Shown: positions 34,195-43,011 of the stretch, piece after piece
How positions within the stretch are numbered: the first letter of the stretch is position 1
Layout: each line of letters starts with the position of its first letter
DNA from: Lacipirellulaceae bacterium
GTDB taxonomy: Bacteria > Planctomycetota > Planctomycetia > Pirellulales > Lacipirellulaceae
Direction of reading: 5' to 3'
Assembly (NCBI GenBank): GCA_040218535.1
Contig: JAVJRG010000008.1
Location: 124,001-188,000 of the forward strand
Length of the DNA stretch: 64,000 nucleotides
The notes under the pieces: generated by a model
What the model was told of the DNA's origin: nothing
The model's database searches: none
Seen by the model: the letters and a program-made list of their open reading frames with translations, nothing else
Translations under genes and position numbers: made by a program

Positions 34195-34357
34195 GAACGT
34201 CTACGTGCCTCGTACCCCTAGAATCTCTAAAAAAACGTAGGGCTATCTGTTGTCACTCTATTACGTTTGTGAGCGTTTCCTCTTTACAGTGAAAGCTGTT
34301 CGCTGTCTCCTAGCGTAGTCTCATACTTATTCAGCTTGTGCAGAAGAGGAGTGCCAC

Positions 34358-36007
34358 ATGAATTTAAGGCCTGTTGCTTGCCTCGTGGCTCTTGGATTCT
34401 ATGCGAGTTGCCTAGGGGGCATGTCATTTGCCAAGACGCTACGGACAATCGTTCTCAAAGGCGACAGAGCGCCCGGAACCCCAACTGGACTAAACTTTTC
34501 CGCTTTCAGTAGCCCTTTTCTAAACAATAATGGTTGCGTGACATTGCAGGCCACGATCTCGGGCCCAGGGGTTTTTAGTAGCAATAGATTTGGAATTTGG
34601 TCCGAGGGGACCACGGGTGATTTGGCGTTAGTTGCACGCAAGAACGACGCGCTACCTGGAGCAATTACAGGCAGGTTTCTTGGGTTCCAGAACCCCGTTT
34701 TGACTGAAGATGGTCGAACGGCATTCCTGGGTTCATTCTCTAGCCCAAGCATGACTGACAGCAGTGCCCTGGGTATTTGGGCGGAAGATTCTTTTGGGGT
34801 TGTTGGGCTTGCTGCTTATGAGGGAGCACAAGCTCCAGGCACTACGGTAGGTACTACTTTTGACCGAATAGATAGCGTACTTCACAATTCAGCCGGGCAA
34901 ACAGCATTTCGTTCTTACGCAAGAGGAGACAGTTCTGGCAGGGGCATCTGGTCCGAGGGTGGCGGCTCGGGGCTGCGGCTCATAGCACGAACTAGAAGTA
35001 CTCACGCCCCTGGCACACCCACGGGGACGCAGTTCTCTTCGATCAGCCCGATCTCGTTTAATGGCGCAGGGCAGACCGCTTTCTCTGGCTCGCTCATTGG
35101 TTCTGGAGTGATAGGCCTCAATAATCGTGGCGTCTGGTCTGAGGGCTCTGGCAAAGGTCTGCAACTTGTGGTTCGGTCTAGTAATCAAGCACCTGGAACG
35201 CGCAGCGGAGTGAGATTTTCTGGTTTCTTTACCGACGTGCGAATTAATGATGCTGGTCTCGCCTCTTTTATCGGGTACATCAGAGGACCCGGAGTGACCG
35301 GTGGCAATGATCAGGGGATATGGTCAGAGGCTGCAGGTTCAGGAGTTCAACTTGTTGTACGCAGTCGTGATCCTGCGCCTGGTGCTCCTGTGGGTGTCGA
35401 GTTCGAGAGTTTCGAAAATCAAGTCATAAATGGTGCTGGCCAGACAGCTTTCATCGGCGAACTTTTGGGGACAGGGGTCGACTCAACGAACGATCGGGGA
35501 TTGTGGGCGCAATCAAGCGGCGGAGAACTGGAGTTAGTTGCCCGAACTGGCGACGCTGCACCGGGAACACCAGCGGGGGTAAACTTTGCCAGACTTGGCA
35601 CCTACGTTTTCAACAGCTCGGGCCAAGTTGCATTCAGCGGCTTTCTCACTGGAACAGGCGTTGATAGCACAAACGACGTTGGAATCTGGGCGCTAGATTC
35701 CTCTGGCACCCTTGCCTTAATTGCCCGCGAAGGTGACGCGCTGGATGTGGGCAATGGCACCGCGATTGACTTGCGCGTGATCAACGATATTTACTTTGCT
35801 GGAGGCTCTGGTAACGAGGATGGTTATCAAAGTGGATTCAATGAAACCGGTCAACTGGCTTTCACTGCTTCCTTCACGGACGGAACCTGGGGAGCCTTTG
35901 TTTCTAACCAAGTAGCCATTCCAGAATCAGCCTCGGTGATATTGATCAGCGTGATGTCGATGGTTGGGTTGTTCACTCGACATCGAAGATTCTCGCTAGA
36001 AAAATGA
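34358..36007 (+). CDS. Exported repeat protein of DUF7453/choice-of-anchor type with PEP-CTERM-like end, 549 aa
   Basis: The signal peptide occupies residues 1-25. The mature protein is made of about eight repeats of roughly 60 residues. The common pattern is LALVARxGDxAPGTPxG, then NxxGQTAFxG, then GVxxxNDxGIWSEG; the last repeat diverges with an insertion. The count and strand layout suggest a beta-propeller. The C-terminus is IPESASVILISVMSMVGLF and RHRRFSLEK, a PEP-CTERM-like tag with PES in place of PEP. The start has AGAGGAG about eight bases before ATG 34358. It lies convergent with the prenyltransferase-like gene, 13 bases apart. Probable surface protein. Confidence 0.78.
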   Translation: MNLRPVACLVALGFYASCLGGMSFAKTLRTIVLKGDRAPGTPTGLNFSAFSSPFLNNNGCVTLQATISGPGVFSSNRFGIWSEGTTGDLALVARKNDALPGAITGRFLGFQNPVLTEDGRTAFLGSFSSPSMTDSSALGIWAEDSFGVVGLAAYEGAQAPGTTVGTTFDRIDSVLHNSAGQTAFRSYARGDSSGRGIWSEGGGSGLRLIARTRSTHAPGTPTGTQFSSISPISFNGAGQTAFSGSLIGSGVIGLNNRGVWSEGSGKGLQLVVRSSNQAPGTRSGVRFSGFFTDVRINDAGLASFIGYIRGPGVTGGNDQGIWSEAAGSGVQLVVRSRDPAPGAPVGVEFESFENQVINGAGQTAFIGELLGTGVDSTNDRGLWAQSSGGELELVARTGDAAPGTPAGVNFARLGTYVFNSSGQVAFSGFLTGTGVDSTNDVGIWALDSSGTLALIAREGDALDVGNGTAIDLRVINDIYFAGGSGNEDGYQSGFNETGQLAFTASFTDGTWGAFVSNQVAIPESASVILISVMSMVGLFTRHRRFSLEK

Positions 36008-36020
36008 AGTGATTTGCTGC

Positions 36021-36989
36021 TTAGGAATTAAAGCCGGGATCATCGGGACTTCGGGCTGAAAGCCCCAAAACACCCAGTCCATAAAAGGTGTACTCAACGT
36101 CTGCCACTTGATCCCAGGCTGCGGCAAGGAAGCCTCCCGCCGGTTGCTCGACGCCTAGAGCGAATCTCCGTGCTGCCTCGCGGTCAAATTCATCCAGCCT
36201 TCCTAGGGTGTCCAGCGTTTGCATCGCGGTGAACGTGCTCAGCAGGTCGGCGATCGGGATGCGTGTGTTCGCGGCGACTCCGCCCTCTTCGTTCTGCATT
36301 TCGAGTAAGAACTCAGCTGCGGGCTCTCTGATATGCTCGGTTATCTGAGGTTGCCCGGCGATTTCATGAAGGATCCGCAGCCCCGCGATGGCTGCTGCTG
36401 TAGGATTTACACCGCTGCGTCGCATGGCTCGGATTTCGACGAAACCCCCTTCTTCGCGTCGTTGGGAAAGAAGGAATTCACGAAGATGCTCAGGCATTGG
36501 CGGAGTCTGCTCAAGAAGTTGGTAGACGAGCAATGAGAGGAAGCTCTGGTAGGTGCTGCCGGCAGCGCCTTCGAGGGTCTTTGCGTAACCGCCATCTTCG
36601 GTACGGAGCTCTTCGAGCAAAGCAAGGACCTTCACTTGCCAGTTGCTATCAGTTCCATCAAGTGGATCAATTCCGCTGGAGAGCTCGATTTGCTTTGCTG
36701 AAAGAACCAGGGAGATGAGGTCAATGATTGAGGTGTTTGCACTGAGTTGCCCCTGAAGAAATACGGCTGCAGATTCAGCCAACTCTCCATTTAGCTCGCC
36801 CAAGACGGCTAAGCTGCGTAGGGCGAACGCTGTGTAGTAGAGATCGCTCGAGCCATCGCGTCCTGTGAAGCCTCCGTCCGGTTGCTGTTGGGAGCGCAGC
36901 CAGGCCGCGTGTCGGCGACGTGTCTCAGGATGCTCTTCCAGGCCTTCGGCAATCGAGACGACCAATTGCAGAAGGTAGGAGGGGACCAC
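36021..36989 (-). CDS. Prenyltransferase/squalene-cyclase-like repeat protein, 322 aa
   Basis: The protein consists of about five helical-hairpin repeats with the QxxxGGF(x)G motif typical of alpha-alpha toroids: QQPDGGFTGRDGSSDLYYT (35-53), EDGGYAKTLEGAAGSTYQ, RREEGGFVEIR, NEEGGVAANTRIP and EQPAGGFLAAAWDQ. This fold is shared by prenyltransferase beta subunits and terpene cyclases. The zinc-binding Asp/Cys/His set of farnesyltransferases and the DXDD of cyclases are not evident, so enzyme activity is doubtful. GTG 36989 is used as start. It is 40 bases before a thioesterase gene's stop codon, same strand, thus possibly in one transcript. Confidence 0.72.
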   Translation of the reverse strand: MVPSYLLQLVVSIAEGLEEHPETRRRHAAWLRSQQQPDGGFTGRDGSSDLYYTAFALRSLAVLGELNGELAESAAVFLQGQLSANTSIIDLISLVLSAKQIELSSGIDPLDGTDSNWQVKVLALLEELRTEDGGYAKTLEGAAGSTYQSFLSLLVYQLLEQTPPMPEHLREFLLSQRREEGGFVEIRAMRRSGVNPTAAAIAGLRILHEIAGQPQITEHIREPAAEFLLEMQNEEGGVAANTRIPIADLLSTFTAMQTLDTLGRLDEFDREAARRFALGVEQPAGGFLAAAWDQVADVEYTFYGLGVLGLSARSPDDPGFNS

Positions 36990-37029
36990 GGTGAATTCGA
37001 TTCTCTGCCGGAAGCTTACGCTCCGGGCT

Positions 37030-37449
37030 TTAGGCCGCGTGGGTTTGCAGCTTTTCGATAATCTCGTCCGGCAGCGGCACGGCGGCGATTGGCTCGCCGG
37101 GAGTCACTCGGCAGCAAACACACGTTACTGACCCGGTCGCAACTTTTTGGTTTTCGTGCGTAAAGGTGAAATCGTAAGTCACGCTACTCTTGCCAATCTT
37201 CACCACGGAAACGGCGATGTCGAGGACATCTTCGCTACGGGCGGGAGATTGATAATCGCAGGTCGCACTCACGCGAGGGAAGCTGAGCTTTTGGCCCTCG
37301 TGCTCCATGTGGACGCTAAAGCCTAGGGAGCGAATCATCTCATGCTCTGCCGATTCCATATAATGGAAAAACGAGGCAAAGTGCATGATGCCTGCCATGT
37401 CGGTATCGTGAAACTCGACAAGGCGTTGTGTCTTGAAAGGCTCTGCCAT
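37030..37449 (-). CDS. Hotdog-fold acyl-CoA thioesterase (YbgC/4HBT type), 139 aa
   Basis: Short hotdog enzyme that hydrolyses acyl-CoA. The family opening is clear: RLVEFHDTDMAGIMHFASFF (10-29) with the catalytic Asp of the DxDxxG(I/H)xxHxxxY motif, followed by the ESAEHEMIRSLG helix and beta strands LDIAVSVVKIGKSSVTYDF. Length is typical. The natural substrate is not determined; acyl-CoA, acyl-ACP or hydroxybenzoyl-CoA are family options. It lies about 40 bases upstream of the prenyltransferase-like gene and 65 bases downstream of rpsR on the same strand. Confidence 0.85.
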   Translation of the reverse strand: MAEPFKTQRLVEFHDTDMAGIMHFASFFHYMESAEHEMIRSLGFSVHMEHEGQKLSFPRVSATCDYQSPARSEDVLDIAVSVVKIGKSSVTYDFTFTHENQKVATGSVTCVCCRVTPGEPIAAVPLPDEIIEKLQTHAA

Positions 37450-37514
37450 GATGGTTGGAGCCCCGGAGAGAATTGAAGAGAGAGAATCGAGAACTCTCTC
37501 TGTCTAGAGCGAAG

Positions 37515-37748
37515 CTAACTGCCTACGTAAGGAAGCAGTGCCATGAAGCGAGCCCGTTTGATTGCCTTCGAAACGGCGTGCTGGCTAGCAGCGTGACAAC
37601 CCGTCTTACGTCGGCTCACGATTCGGCCGTGACGATTGGTTAGCTTGCCCAGCAAATCGAGATCTTTGTAATCAACGAACATCGGTCGAGGGCGTACACC
37701 ATCAACACAGACAGGGTCCTTGCGAGCAGCACGAGCGCGTTTTGCCAT
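37515..37748 (-). CDS. rpsR: 30S ribosomal protein S18, 77 aa
   Basis: S18 is a small-subunit component near the platform. The sequence shows the family core: VDYKDLDLLGKLTNRHGRI (26-44), RRKTG, and the helix VSKAIKRARFMALLPYV at the end. ATG 37748 gives the expected length; the longer frame to 37901 adds 51 codons through a T-rich leader and terminator. AGAAG lies before the ATG. It is not next to rpsF, ssb or rplI, its usual partners. A terminator for the regulator gene upstream (37876-37912) isolates its transcription. Confidence 0.93.
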   Translation of the reverse strand: MAKRARAARKDPVCVDGVRPRPMFVDYKDLDLLGKLTNRHGRIVSRRKTGCHAASQHAVSKAIKRARFMALLPYVGS

Positions 37749-37875
37749 GGTTTCTTCTTGGGGTATCGAATTAGAAAATCGTTGGTAGCACCGAATTTTA
37801 GCCGAAAAAGCCCTCTTCACAAGTCGAAATAAGTGCTTCACAGCCCTTAATCCGGCAGAGAGAGAGTCTCTGCAA

Positions 37876-37912
37876 GAAAAAGGCCGGTCGACAGCTTTCA
37901 CTGGCGACCGGC
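37876..37912 (-). terminator. Intrinsic terminator of the FixJ-like regulator gene
   Basis: On the minus strand, GCCGGTCG (complement of 37905-37912) pairs with CGACCGGC (complement of 37883-37890) through a 14-nt loop and is followed by CTTTTTC (complement of 37876-37882). It lies about 40 bases after the regulator stop codon at 37953. Confidence 0.85.
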
Positions 37913-37952
37913 GCGTTTTGCCTCTTCGTTGATTTCAACGCGATTTTTCAAG

Positions 37953-38639
37953 CTAAGCTACTCGCTCAAATGGAAGCGCCAGCCAAGCCTCGTTGGAATT
38001 CTTCTTGGGTAGAAGATTATGCTCGAATTCAACCACCATGCGGGTTAATTGAGCCACTGAATCGGCCTCCATCACGTCAAAAACACGGCGGCGGCGGTTT
38101 TCGACCGTTCTGAGGCTCACGTCCAGACGTTTCGCGATCGTGCGGTTCTTCTGGCCATCGAGCATTAACTGCAGCACGGCTCGATCTTGCGGTGAGAGCT
38201 TCCGGAGTCGCTCCTCAAGCGAGGCTTGGTGTTGGCTGCGACGCAGTTCTTTTTCACTCTTGCAGATCGCTTCCTGAACAAAAGTCCAGAGGTCGTCATC
38301 CGCGTAGGGCTTGTCGAGCACAGAAACTGCGCCGTTTCGTAGCGATTTTACCGTTACGGAAGTCTCCGCGTAGGCTGTGATAATCACCACCGGGAGGTTC
38401 AGGCCCCGTTCCATAAGGCGACGATTCAGCTCTAAGCCGTCGATCTTTGGCATCCTCAAGTCGAGGACAACACAGCCGGGACGGTCGTTGGAGACGTTCG
38501 CCAGAAAATCTTCGGGAGACTCGTAAGACCGGACTTGGTAGCCAAAGCTGTGGACGAGCTCCGAGACCGCTCGGCATGCTTGGGGGTCGTCGTCGACAAC
38601 GTAAACAATTGCTTCTTTGCTTATAGTTTTTTCAGACAT
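37953..38639 (-). CDS. FixJ/NarL-type two-component response regulator, 228 aa
   Basis: The receiver domain (residues about 8-125) shows YVVDDDPQ with the acidic pair, VVLDLRMPKIDG with the phosphoacceptor Asp, the IITAYAE Thr switch and DKPY with the Lys. The C-terminal LuxR-type helix-turn-helix is in RKLSPQDRAVLQLMLDG, KNRTIAKRLDVSLRTVENRR. FixJ-like transcription regulators of this layout are paired with a PAS histidine kinase, present just upstream. ATG 38639 follows GGAGG by about eight bases; an 11-codon longer form from 38672 is less likely. It ends at a clean terminator. Confidence 0.9.
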   Translation of the reverse strand: MSEKTISKEAIVYVVDDDPQACRAVSELVHSFGYQVRSYESPEDFLANVSNDRPGCVVLDLRMPKIDGLELNRRLMERGLNLPVVIITAYAETSVTVKSLRNGAVSVLDKPYADDDLWTFVQEAICKSEKELRRSQHQASLEERLRKLSPQDRAVLQLMLDGQKNRTIAKRLDVSLRTVENRRRRVFDVMEADSVAQLTRMVVEFEHNLLPKKNSNEAWLALPFERVA

Positions 38640-38957
38640 TTCAGGTACCTCCTCAAACCGATCCGCTATCACGCTGCGTGCGTAACCAGGATCGCTCGCT
38701 AGAATGCGAAAAACATCGAAAAAAGGAAGTCGCTTCCATCCGCGACGAGTTCCGGTTCGTCAGCGGGGCGAGTATGAGAATGATAGAAGCGAGAGATGCG
38801 GTTAGTATCCGCACTTCCCGAAAAAGAATGGTGGTCAGCCGCAGTAGCCGTCCGTGAATGAGCGTAACTTCATATATTGCAGTGGTTTATAAATTGATCG
38901 ATTCTCGGCGATAATGACCCCAAAGAGGTGCCGATTGCTACGATCTTCGTGTCAGGC
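38640..38957. other. 318-bp gap between the two FixJ-like regulator genes
   Basis: Both flanking genes are on the minus strand, so this should contain the promoter of the 37953 regulator. I see no terminator after the 38958 gene and no gene. A weak pair, CGGC near 38904-38936, is not convincing. Confidence 0.4.
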
Positions 38958-39566
38958 CTACTGCAGGTCGAGAGTGAGTCGTACGAGTTCGGCCACCGAA
39001 TCGGCTTGCATCTTGTCAAAAACCCGACTGCGGTGGTTTTCGACCGTACGGATGCTGACATCCATTTTGCGGGCGATGACCTTGTTGGCCTCGCCTGCTA
39101 CTACTCCGTCTAATACACATCGCTCTTTCTCGGTGAGGCTTGCCAGGCGATCACGTAATGCTTGCTTCCTGAGCTCGTCTTGGTAGACCTCCGCGTCAAC
39201 TTGGAGGCCCCTGCGTGCCGCGTTCCAGAGGGCATCTTCGTCGCACGGTTTCTCTAACAGCGTGAAGGCACCATTGCGGATGGCTTTAACAGTTAGCGGC
39301 GTTGTGGCGTGGGCGGTTATCACCACGACGGAGATAGTGATCCCCATTTGTTTGAGGTGTTCCTGAAGCTCGATACCGCTCATGCCAAGCATGCGAACAT
39401 CAGTCACCAAACAGGCCGGACGGCGACCATCGTAACTTTCGAGAAAAGACTCTGCCGATTCGAAATCTGCAACCTCGGCATCTAGCGTTTCCAGAAGGGC
39501 CCTCACGCCACGACGTGCTTGCTCGTCGTCGTCGACAATGTAAATGATTCCTCGAGGATTGCTCAC
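38958..39566 (-). CDS. FixJ-like response regulator translationally coupled to PAS kinase, 202 aa
   Basis: The receiver has YIVDDDEQ, VTDVRMLGMSG (phosphoacceptor Asp), VITAHATT and LEKPCD (Lys), and the C-terminal LuxR-type DNA-binding domain is KERCVLDGVVAGEANKVIAR, DVSIRTVENHRSRVFDKM. GTG 39566 is the start: it overlaps the upstream kinase stop (TGA 39565-39563) as GTGA, a classic coupling signal. The frame stays open further but antisense-like. It is close in sequence to the regulator at 37953, so the two may be paralogues sharing a promoter set or kinase. Confidence 0.9.
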   Translation of the reverse strand: MSNPRGIIYIVDDDEQARRGVRALLETLDAEVADFESAESFLESYDGRRPACLVTDVRMLGMSGIELQEHLKQMGITISVVVITAHATTPLTVKAIRNGAFTLLEKPCDEDALWNAARRGLQVDAEVYQDELRKQALRDRLASLTEKERCVLDGVVAGEANKVIARKMDVSIRTVENHRSRVFDKMQADSVAELVRLTLDLQ

Positions 39567-41626
39567 GACAGATTCTCCGCATCGGGTGACGATGGTGATT
39601 CTGTTACGTCGATCGTTGCTTGAAGAGTTTGTTCTTGACGATGAAGTGTGTGGTTGCGATAAGGCAGCTCGATCACAAAACAGGCGCCATCCTGATCCTG
39701 TGCGTGCTGAACGTAGAGCTTGCCGCGATGCGCCTGGACGATGCTTTTGCAAATACTCAGTCCGATCCCAGTTCCATTGTCCTTCGTGGTGACGAAAGCA
39801 TCGAAGATCTGCTCCTCTTGATCCTTCGCAATTCCCGGCCCTGTATCTTCAAACTCGATTCGAACAGACTTCCCTTGCAGAAAAGTACGAACTGTCAGTG
39901 TCCGCCCAGCGGTGGGAATCTCAGACATTGCCTCGTAAGCGTTGGTAATGAGATTCACAAAAACTTGTTGTAGTTGGATTCGATCTCCCGAAATCTCTGG
40001 GAGATCCTCAGCGAGTTGGGTTACTGAGTAAACGTGCGTTCTCCGCGTCTCATAGGCGAGGATGCTGAGCGACTCACGAATGAGTTCATTGACGGAGAGT
40101 AACTCTACGTAAATCTCACTTCGTTTCGTAAAATCACGGAGTCGGTGGATAATCTTGCCTGTGCGATTGATCGCCAAGGTAATCTCACGCATACATTCAA
40201 CAGCTCGCTCTGCGGCATCTTCTCTACCGCTTTCTAGGTGCCGCCGCGCGGCTTCAGCAAAAGCACTGGCCGCATGCAAAGGTTGATTCACTTCGTGAGC
40301 GATCCCCGCAACGAGTTCGCCCATGGTCGCGAGTCGAGAGACGTGGGCAATCAGCAGCTCCTTCTGGCGTAGCTCGTCCTCAGCTTCCTTAAGCGCAGTG
40401 ACATCGCGCCCCACAGAAAGATAGGCTGTCGGCTGACCCTCTTCGTCGAAAAAAGCGCGATCCGTCCATTGAGCCCAGCAAAGTTTACCATCGGGGCGCA
40501 AAACACGGTGTTCGTAAGTCACCGAGTTGTTTTGAGGCGTGAGCTGGTGCATCGCGTTCGTGAAATTCTCGACGTCGTCTTTGAAAATCACGGGCATAAA
40601 GGGCTGGTTGACGAGCTCTTCAGCGGGCTTCCCTAAGTAGCGAGCATAGGCTTCATTTACAAAAGTGCGACGCAAGTCGGGTGTCCAATGAACAATGAAT
40701 TCAACTTGGTTTTCGACGACGCTCCGATAACGCTCTTCACTTTCGACGAGTTTCTCATTGATCGCTACCAGTTCGGAAGTGCGTTCGGCAACTCGCTCCT
40801 CTAAGTTCTCTTTAAGTTGCTTCAGCTCATTGGTCGTATTGGTAATCTCAGTGATATCGCGGGCAATGCCTTCAAGCGAAGTGAACTCACCGTCTGGGCC
40901 GTAAAGCTGTCGCACTTGTAGTTCGAGCAGACGCGTGCCTTTATCGGCATGATCCATTTCGACGACAAGGCGATGGAACTTCTTGCCCGCATAGATGTCT
41001 TGACGGACATTTTCAGCCCGTTGGCGACCTTGATACTCTTCTTTGACGAGTTCGCGCCAATTTCGACCAAGGACATCCTCCGGGTTGTAGCCCATGACGT
41101 TCTTCACCGAAGGGCTGACGTAAGTGATGACGCCCTGGTTGTCATGGGTGTAAATAAAGTAGTCGCCTCGTATCCCTTCCACCAAACGACGATATCGCCG
41201 TTCGCTCTGCCGTAACGAGAGCTCCGCTTGCACGCGGTGCGTATCGTCGTGAGCCATGCGCTCTGTTGCGACATGAACCTCAGCGTCGTCGAAGATCTTT
41301 CTTTCTCTTGCGGCAAGATAAAGCTCCTCGCCGTTGCGTTTTCTCGCGACGCAACGGTGCATCGGAATCTCTCCGGGCCAGAGCCGATCAGAGAGATCTT
41401 GAATCAGAGCGTGGACGGGATGATTCATGACTAGAAAGTCATTCACATGTCGCCCGATCATTTCTTCGGGCTCGTACCCCAAGATTTCCCGCACACTCGG
41501 CGACATGTAGAGAATCACGCCGTCAGGTGTAAGCCGATAAAGAAGGTACTCTCGTTGCCACGCGTTGAACCAAGATGCGTAGTCAAATTCTGTCGCTGTC
41601 GGATTGTGCGTTGAGTCGCTTGGCAT
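39563..41626 (-). CDS. Soluble multi-PAS sensor histidine kinase, 687 aa
   Basis: No membrane segment is seen, so the sensor is cytoplasmic. Domains: three PAS modules (about 20-130, 145-265 and 310-430), joined by a coiled segment rich in Glu/Arg (ELKQLKENLEERVAERTSEL), then HisKA with MGELVAGIAHEVNQPLHAAS (His phosphoacceptor) and HATPase with VNLITNAYEAM (N-box), DTGPGIAKDQEEQIFDAF (G1) and GTGIGLSICKS (G2). It follows the FixL/DctB-like scheme: AHEVNQPL is typical. ATG 41626 is used; the 4-residue longer form starts at TTG. Stop overlaps the next regulator's start by 4 bases. Signal unknown. Confidence 0.92.
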   Translation of the reverse strand: MPSDSTHNPTATEFDYASWFNAWQREYLLYRLTPDGVILYMSPSVREILGYEPEEMIGRHVNDFLVMNHPVHALIQDLSDRLWPGEIPMHRCVARKRNGEELYLAARERKIFDDAEVHVATERMAHDDTHRVQAELSLRQSERRYRRLVEGIRGDYFIYTHDNQGVITYVSPSVKNVMGYNPEDVLGRNWRELVKEEYQGRQRAENVRQDIYAGKKFHRLVVEMDHADKGTRLLELQVRQLYGPDGEFTSLEGIARDITEITNTTNELKQLKENLEERVAERTSELVAINEKLVESEERYRSVVENQVEFIVHWTPDLRRTFVNEAYARYLGKPAEELVNQPFMPVIFKDDVENFTNAMHQLTPQNNSVTYEHRVLRPDGKLCWAQWTDRAFFDEEGQPTAYLSVGRDVTALKEAEDELRQKELLIAHVSRLATMGELVAGIAHEVNQPLHAASAFAEAARRHLESGREDAAERAVECMREITLAINRTGKIIHRLRDFTKRSEIYVELLSVNELIRESLSILAYETRRTHVYSVTQLAEDLPEISGDRIQLQQVFVNLITNAYEAMSEIPTAGRTLTVRTFLQGKSVRIEFEDTGPGIAKDQEEQIFDAFVTTKDNGTGIGLSICKSIVQAHRGKLYVQHAQDQDGACFVIELPYRNHTLHRQEQTLQATIDVTESPSSPDAENLS

Positions 41627-41710
41627 GGGCAGCGTCAAGGGAACGGGAAAAACGCGAAGTCGTTCACACGTAATTCATTCTAGTCGAACTTTGCTTGCGA
41701 TGACCAGCAA

Positions 41711-43009
41711 CTACTTATGAGCAAGCTTCCTGTAGAGTTCTAGCGTTTGCTCCGCCATCGTCTGAGCATGAAAGTGTTCTCGAACAGCCGCGTGGCCGGC
41801 TTCGCCCAACCGTTGTCTCTGCTGATGATCGGTGAGGAGCTCACGCAGCCTTGCTGCTAGTTCACCGGTATCAAGAGGGGTATGTAGCAAGCCTCCACCG
41901 GTACGATCAACAAGCTCAGGGAAAGTTCCATGCGCTGGAACGACCACAGGCGTCCCGTTGGCAAGTGATTCTAAGACCGGTAGTCCTTTGCTCTCAACGT
42001 AGACCGTGGGGGTGCTCATAATGTCCAGGGATTGCAGGTACTCGATCTTTTCCTCGCGGGTGAGTTCCCCACGGTAAGTAAATCGCCCCGAGAGGGGACC
42101 TTTTGCAATTCGCTTTTCCAACTCCGACAAGTAGCGACGATCGCCCGCCCCTAGGTAGCCTGCGGCGTGGAGTTCGAAAGAAAGAGCTGGTGTCTCGGTT
42201 GCTAACTTTTCGCAGGCCTCGACGAGCAGGTGCAGTCCCTTCTCATGACAGATGCGGGCCAAGTATCCGATGCGATAGGTTTGACGCTTGTCGATTAGTT
42301 CTTTTGGCGTTGCAGCATGTCCCTCTAGGTCGAGCCCATGTGGAATCACTTCGATCCGCTCCCGCGGCACAGAGAGATACTCCGACATGTAGTCCGCATA
42401 ATATCCGTTGAGTGCCGTGAACGCGGCAACCTCGGCGGCGCGTTCCCGGAGCAGTTCGCGTGCTTGCTCGTAGTACGGCGGTGTCAGTTCTTCGAGAAAG
42501 ATATCTTCGCCAGACAGTGCGCAGACAACAGGCGGCCCGCACCGCTCGTTGATCATTCGCGCCAGGCCGAGCATCATTGAGTTTGACAGATGGACCACGT
42601 CGGGCTTCACGTCGTCGATAAGCCAATCAACGAGCTTCACAAGCTCCTTGCGCTGATTTCCTTGCTCGCCACGTAGCATGGAAACAGTCATCGGCCCCAG
42701 CTTTGCAGGGTCGACGCTCGCACCACGTCCGGCAAGCAAGCGGAGCAGGGCAGGGTGGTCGAGACAACGATCCAACCAACGGGGCGTGTGACGAAAGATC
42801 GGAATCTTTTGTTGCAGGTAGGCGTTAATGCCTCCGAAGAAAACCTTCTGCTCACTGACATCCTGTTCGTCCGTGCGAATTGGTGTGTAGATTGGGGCGA
42901 GGATAACGTCTTCACCCCGCTTCAACAGAGCCGCTGCTAGGGTGTTGTCGTGTAGACAACTTCCGCAATACATTCCGGCGGCACCAGCGGCGAGATAGGC
43001 GATCTTCAT
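41711..43009 (-). CDS. GT4-family glycosyltransferase, 432 aa
   Basis: This is a GT-B fold enzyme of glycosyltransferase family 4. The C-terminal domain shows RIGYLARICHEKGLHLLVEA (about 240-260), then DIMSTPTVYVESKGLPVLESLANGTPVV with the E-x7-E motif and donor loop, near 345-370. The N-terminal acceptor domain starts MKIAYLAAGAAGMYCGSC. Donor and acceptor are unknown. It starts two bases after the MacB-like permease stop (43012), so it is part of the efflux operon, hinting that a glycosylated or glycan product is exported. Confidence 0.85.
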   Translation of the reverse strand: MKIAYLAAGAAGMYCGSCLHDNTLAAALLKRGEDVILAPIYTPIRTDEQDVSEQKVFFGGINAYLQQKIPIFRHTPRWLDRCLDHPALLRLLAGRGASVDPAKLGPMTVSMLRGEQGNQRKELVKLVDWLIDDVKPDVVHLSNSMMLGLARMINERCGPPVVCALSGEDIFLEELTPPYYEQARELLRERAAEVAAFTALNGYYADYMSEYLSVPRERIEVIPHGLDLEGHAATPKELIDKRQTYRIGYLARICHEKGLHLLVEACEKLATETPALSFELHAAGYLGAGDRRYLSELEKRIAKGPLSGRFTYRGELTREEKIEYLQSLDIMSTPTVYVESKGLPVLESLANGTPVVVPAHGTFPELVDRTGGGLLHTPLDTGELAARLRELLTDHQQRQRLGEAGHAAVREHFHAQTMAEQTLELYRKLAHK

Positions 43010-43011
43010 GT

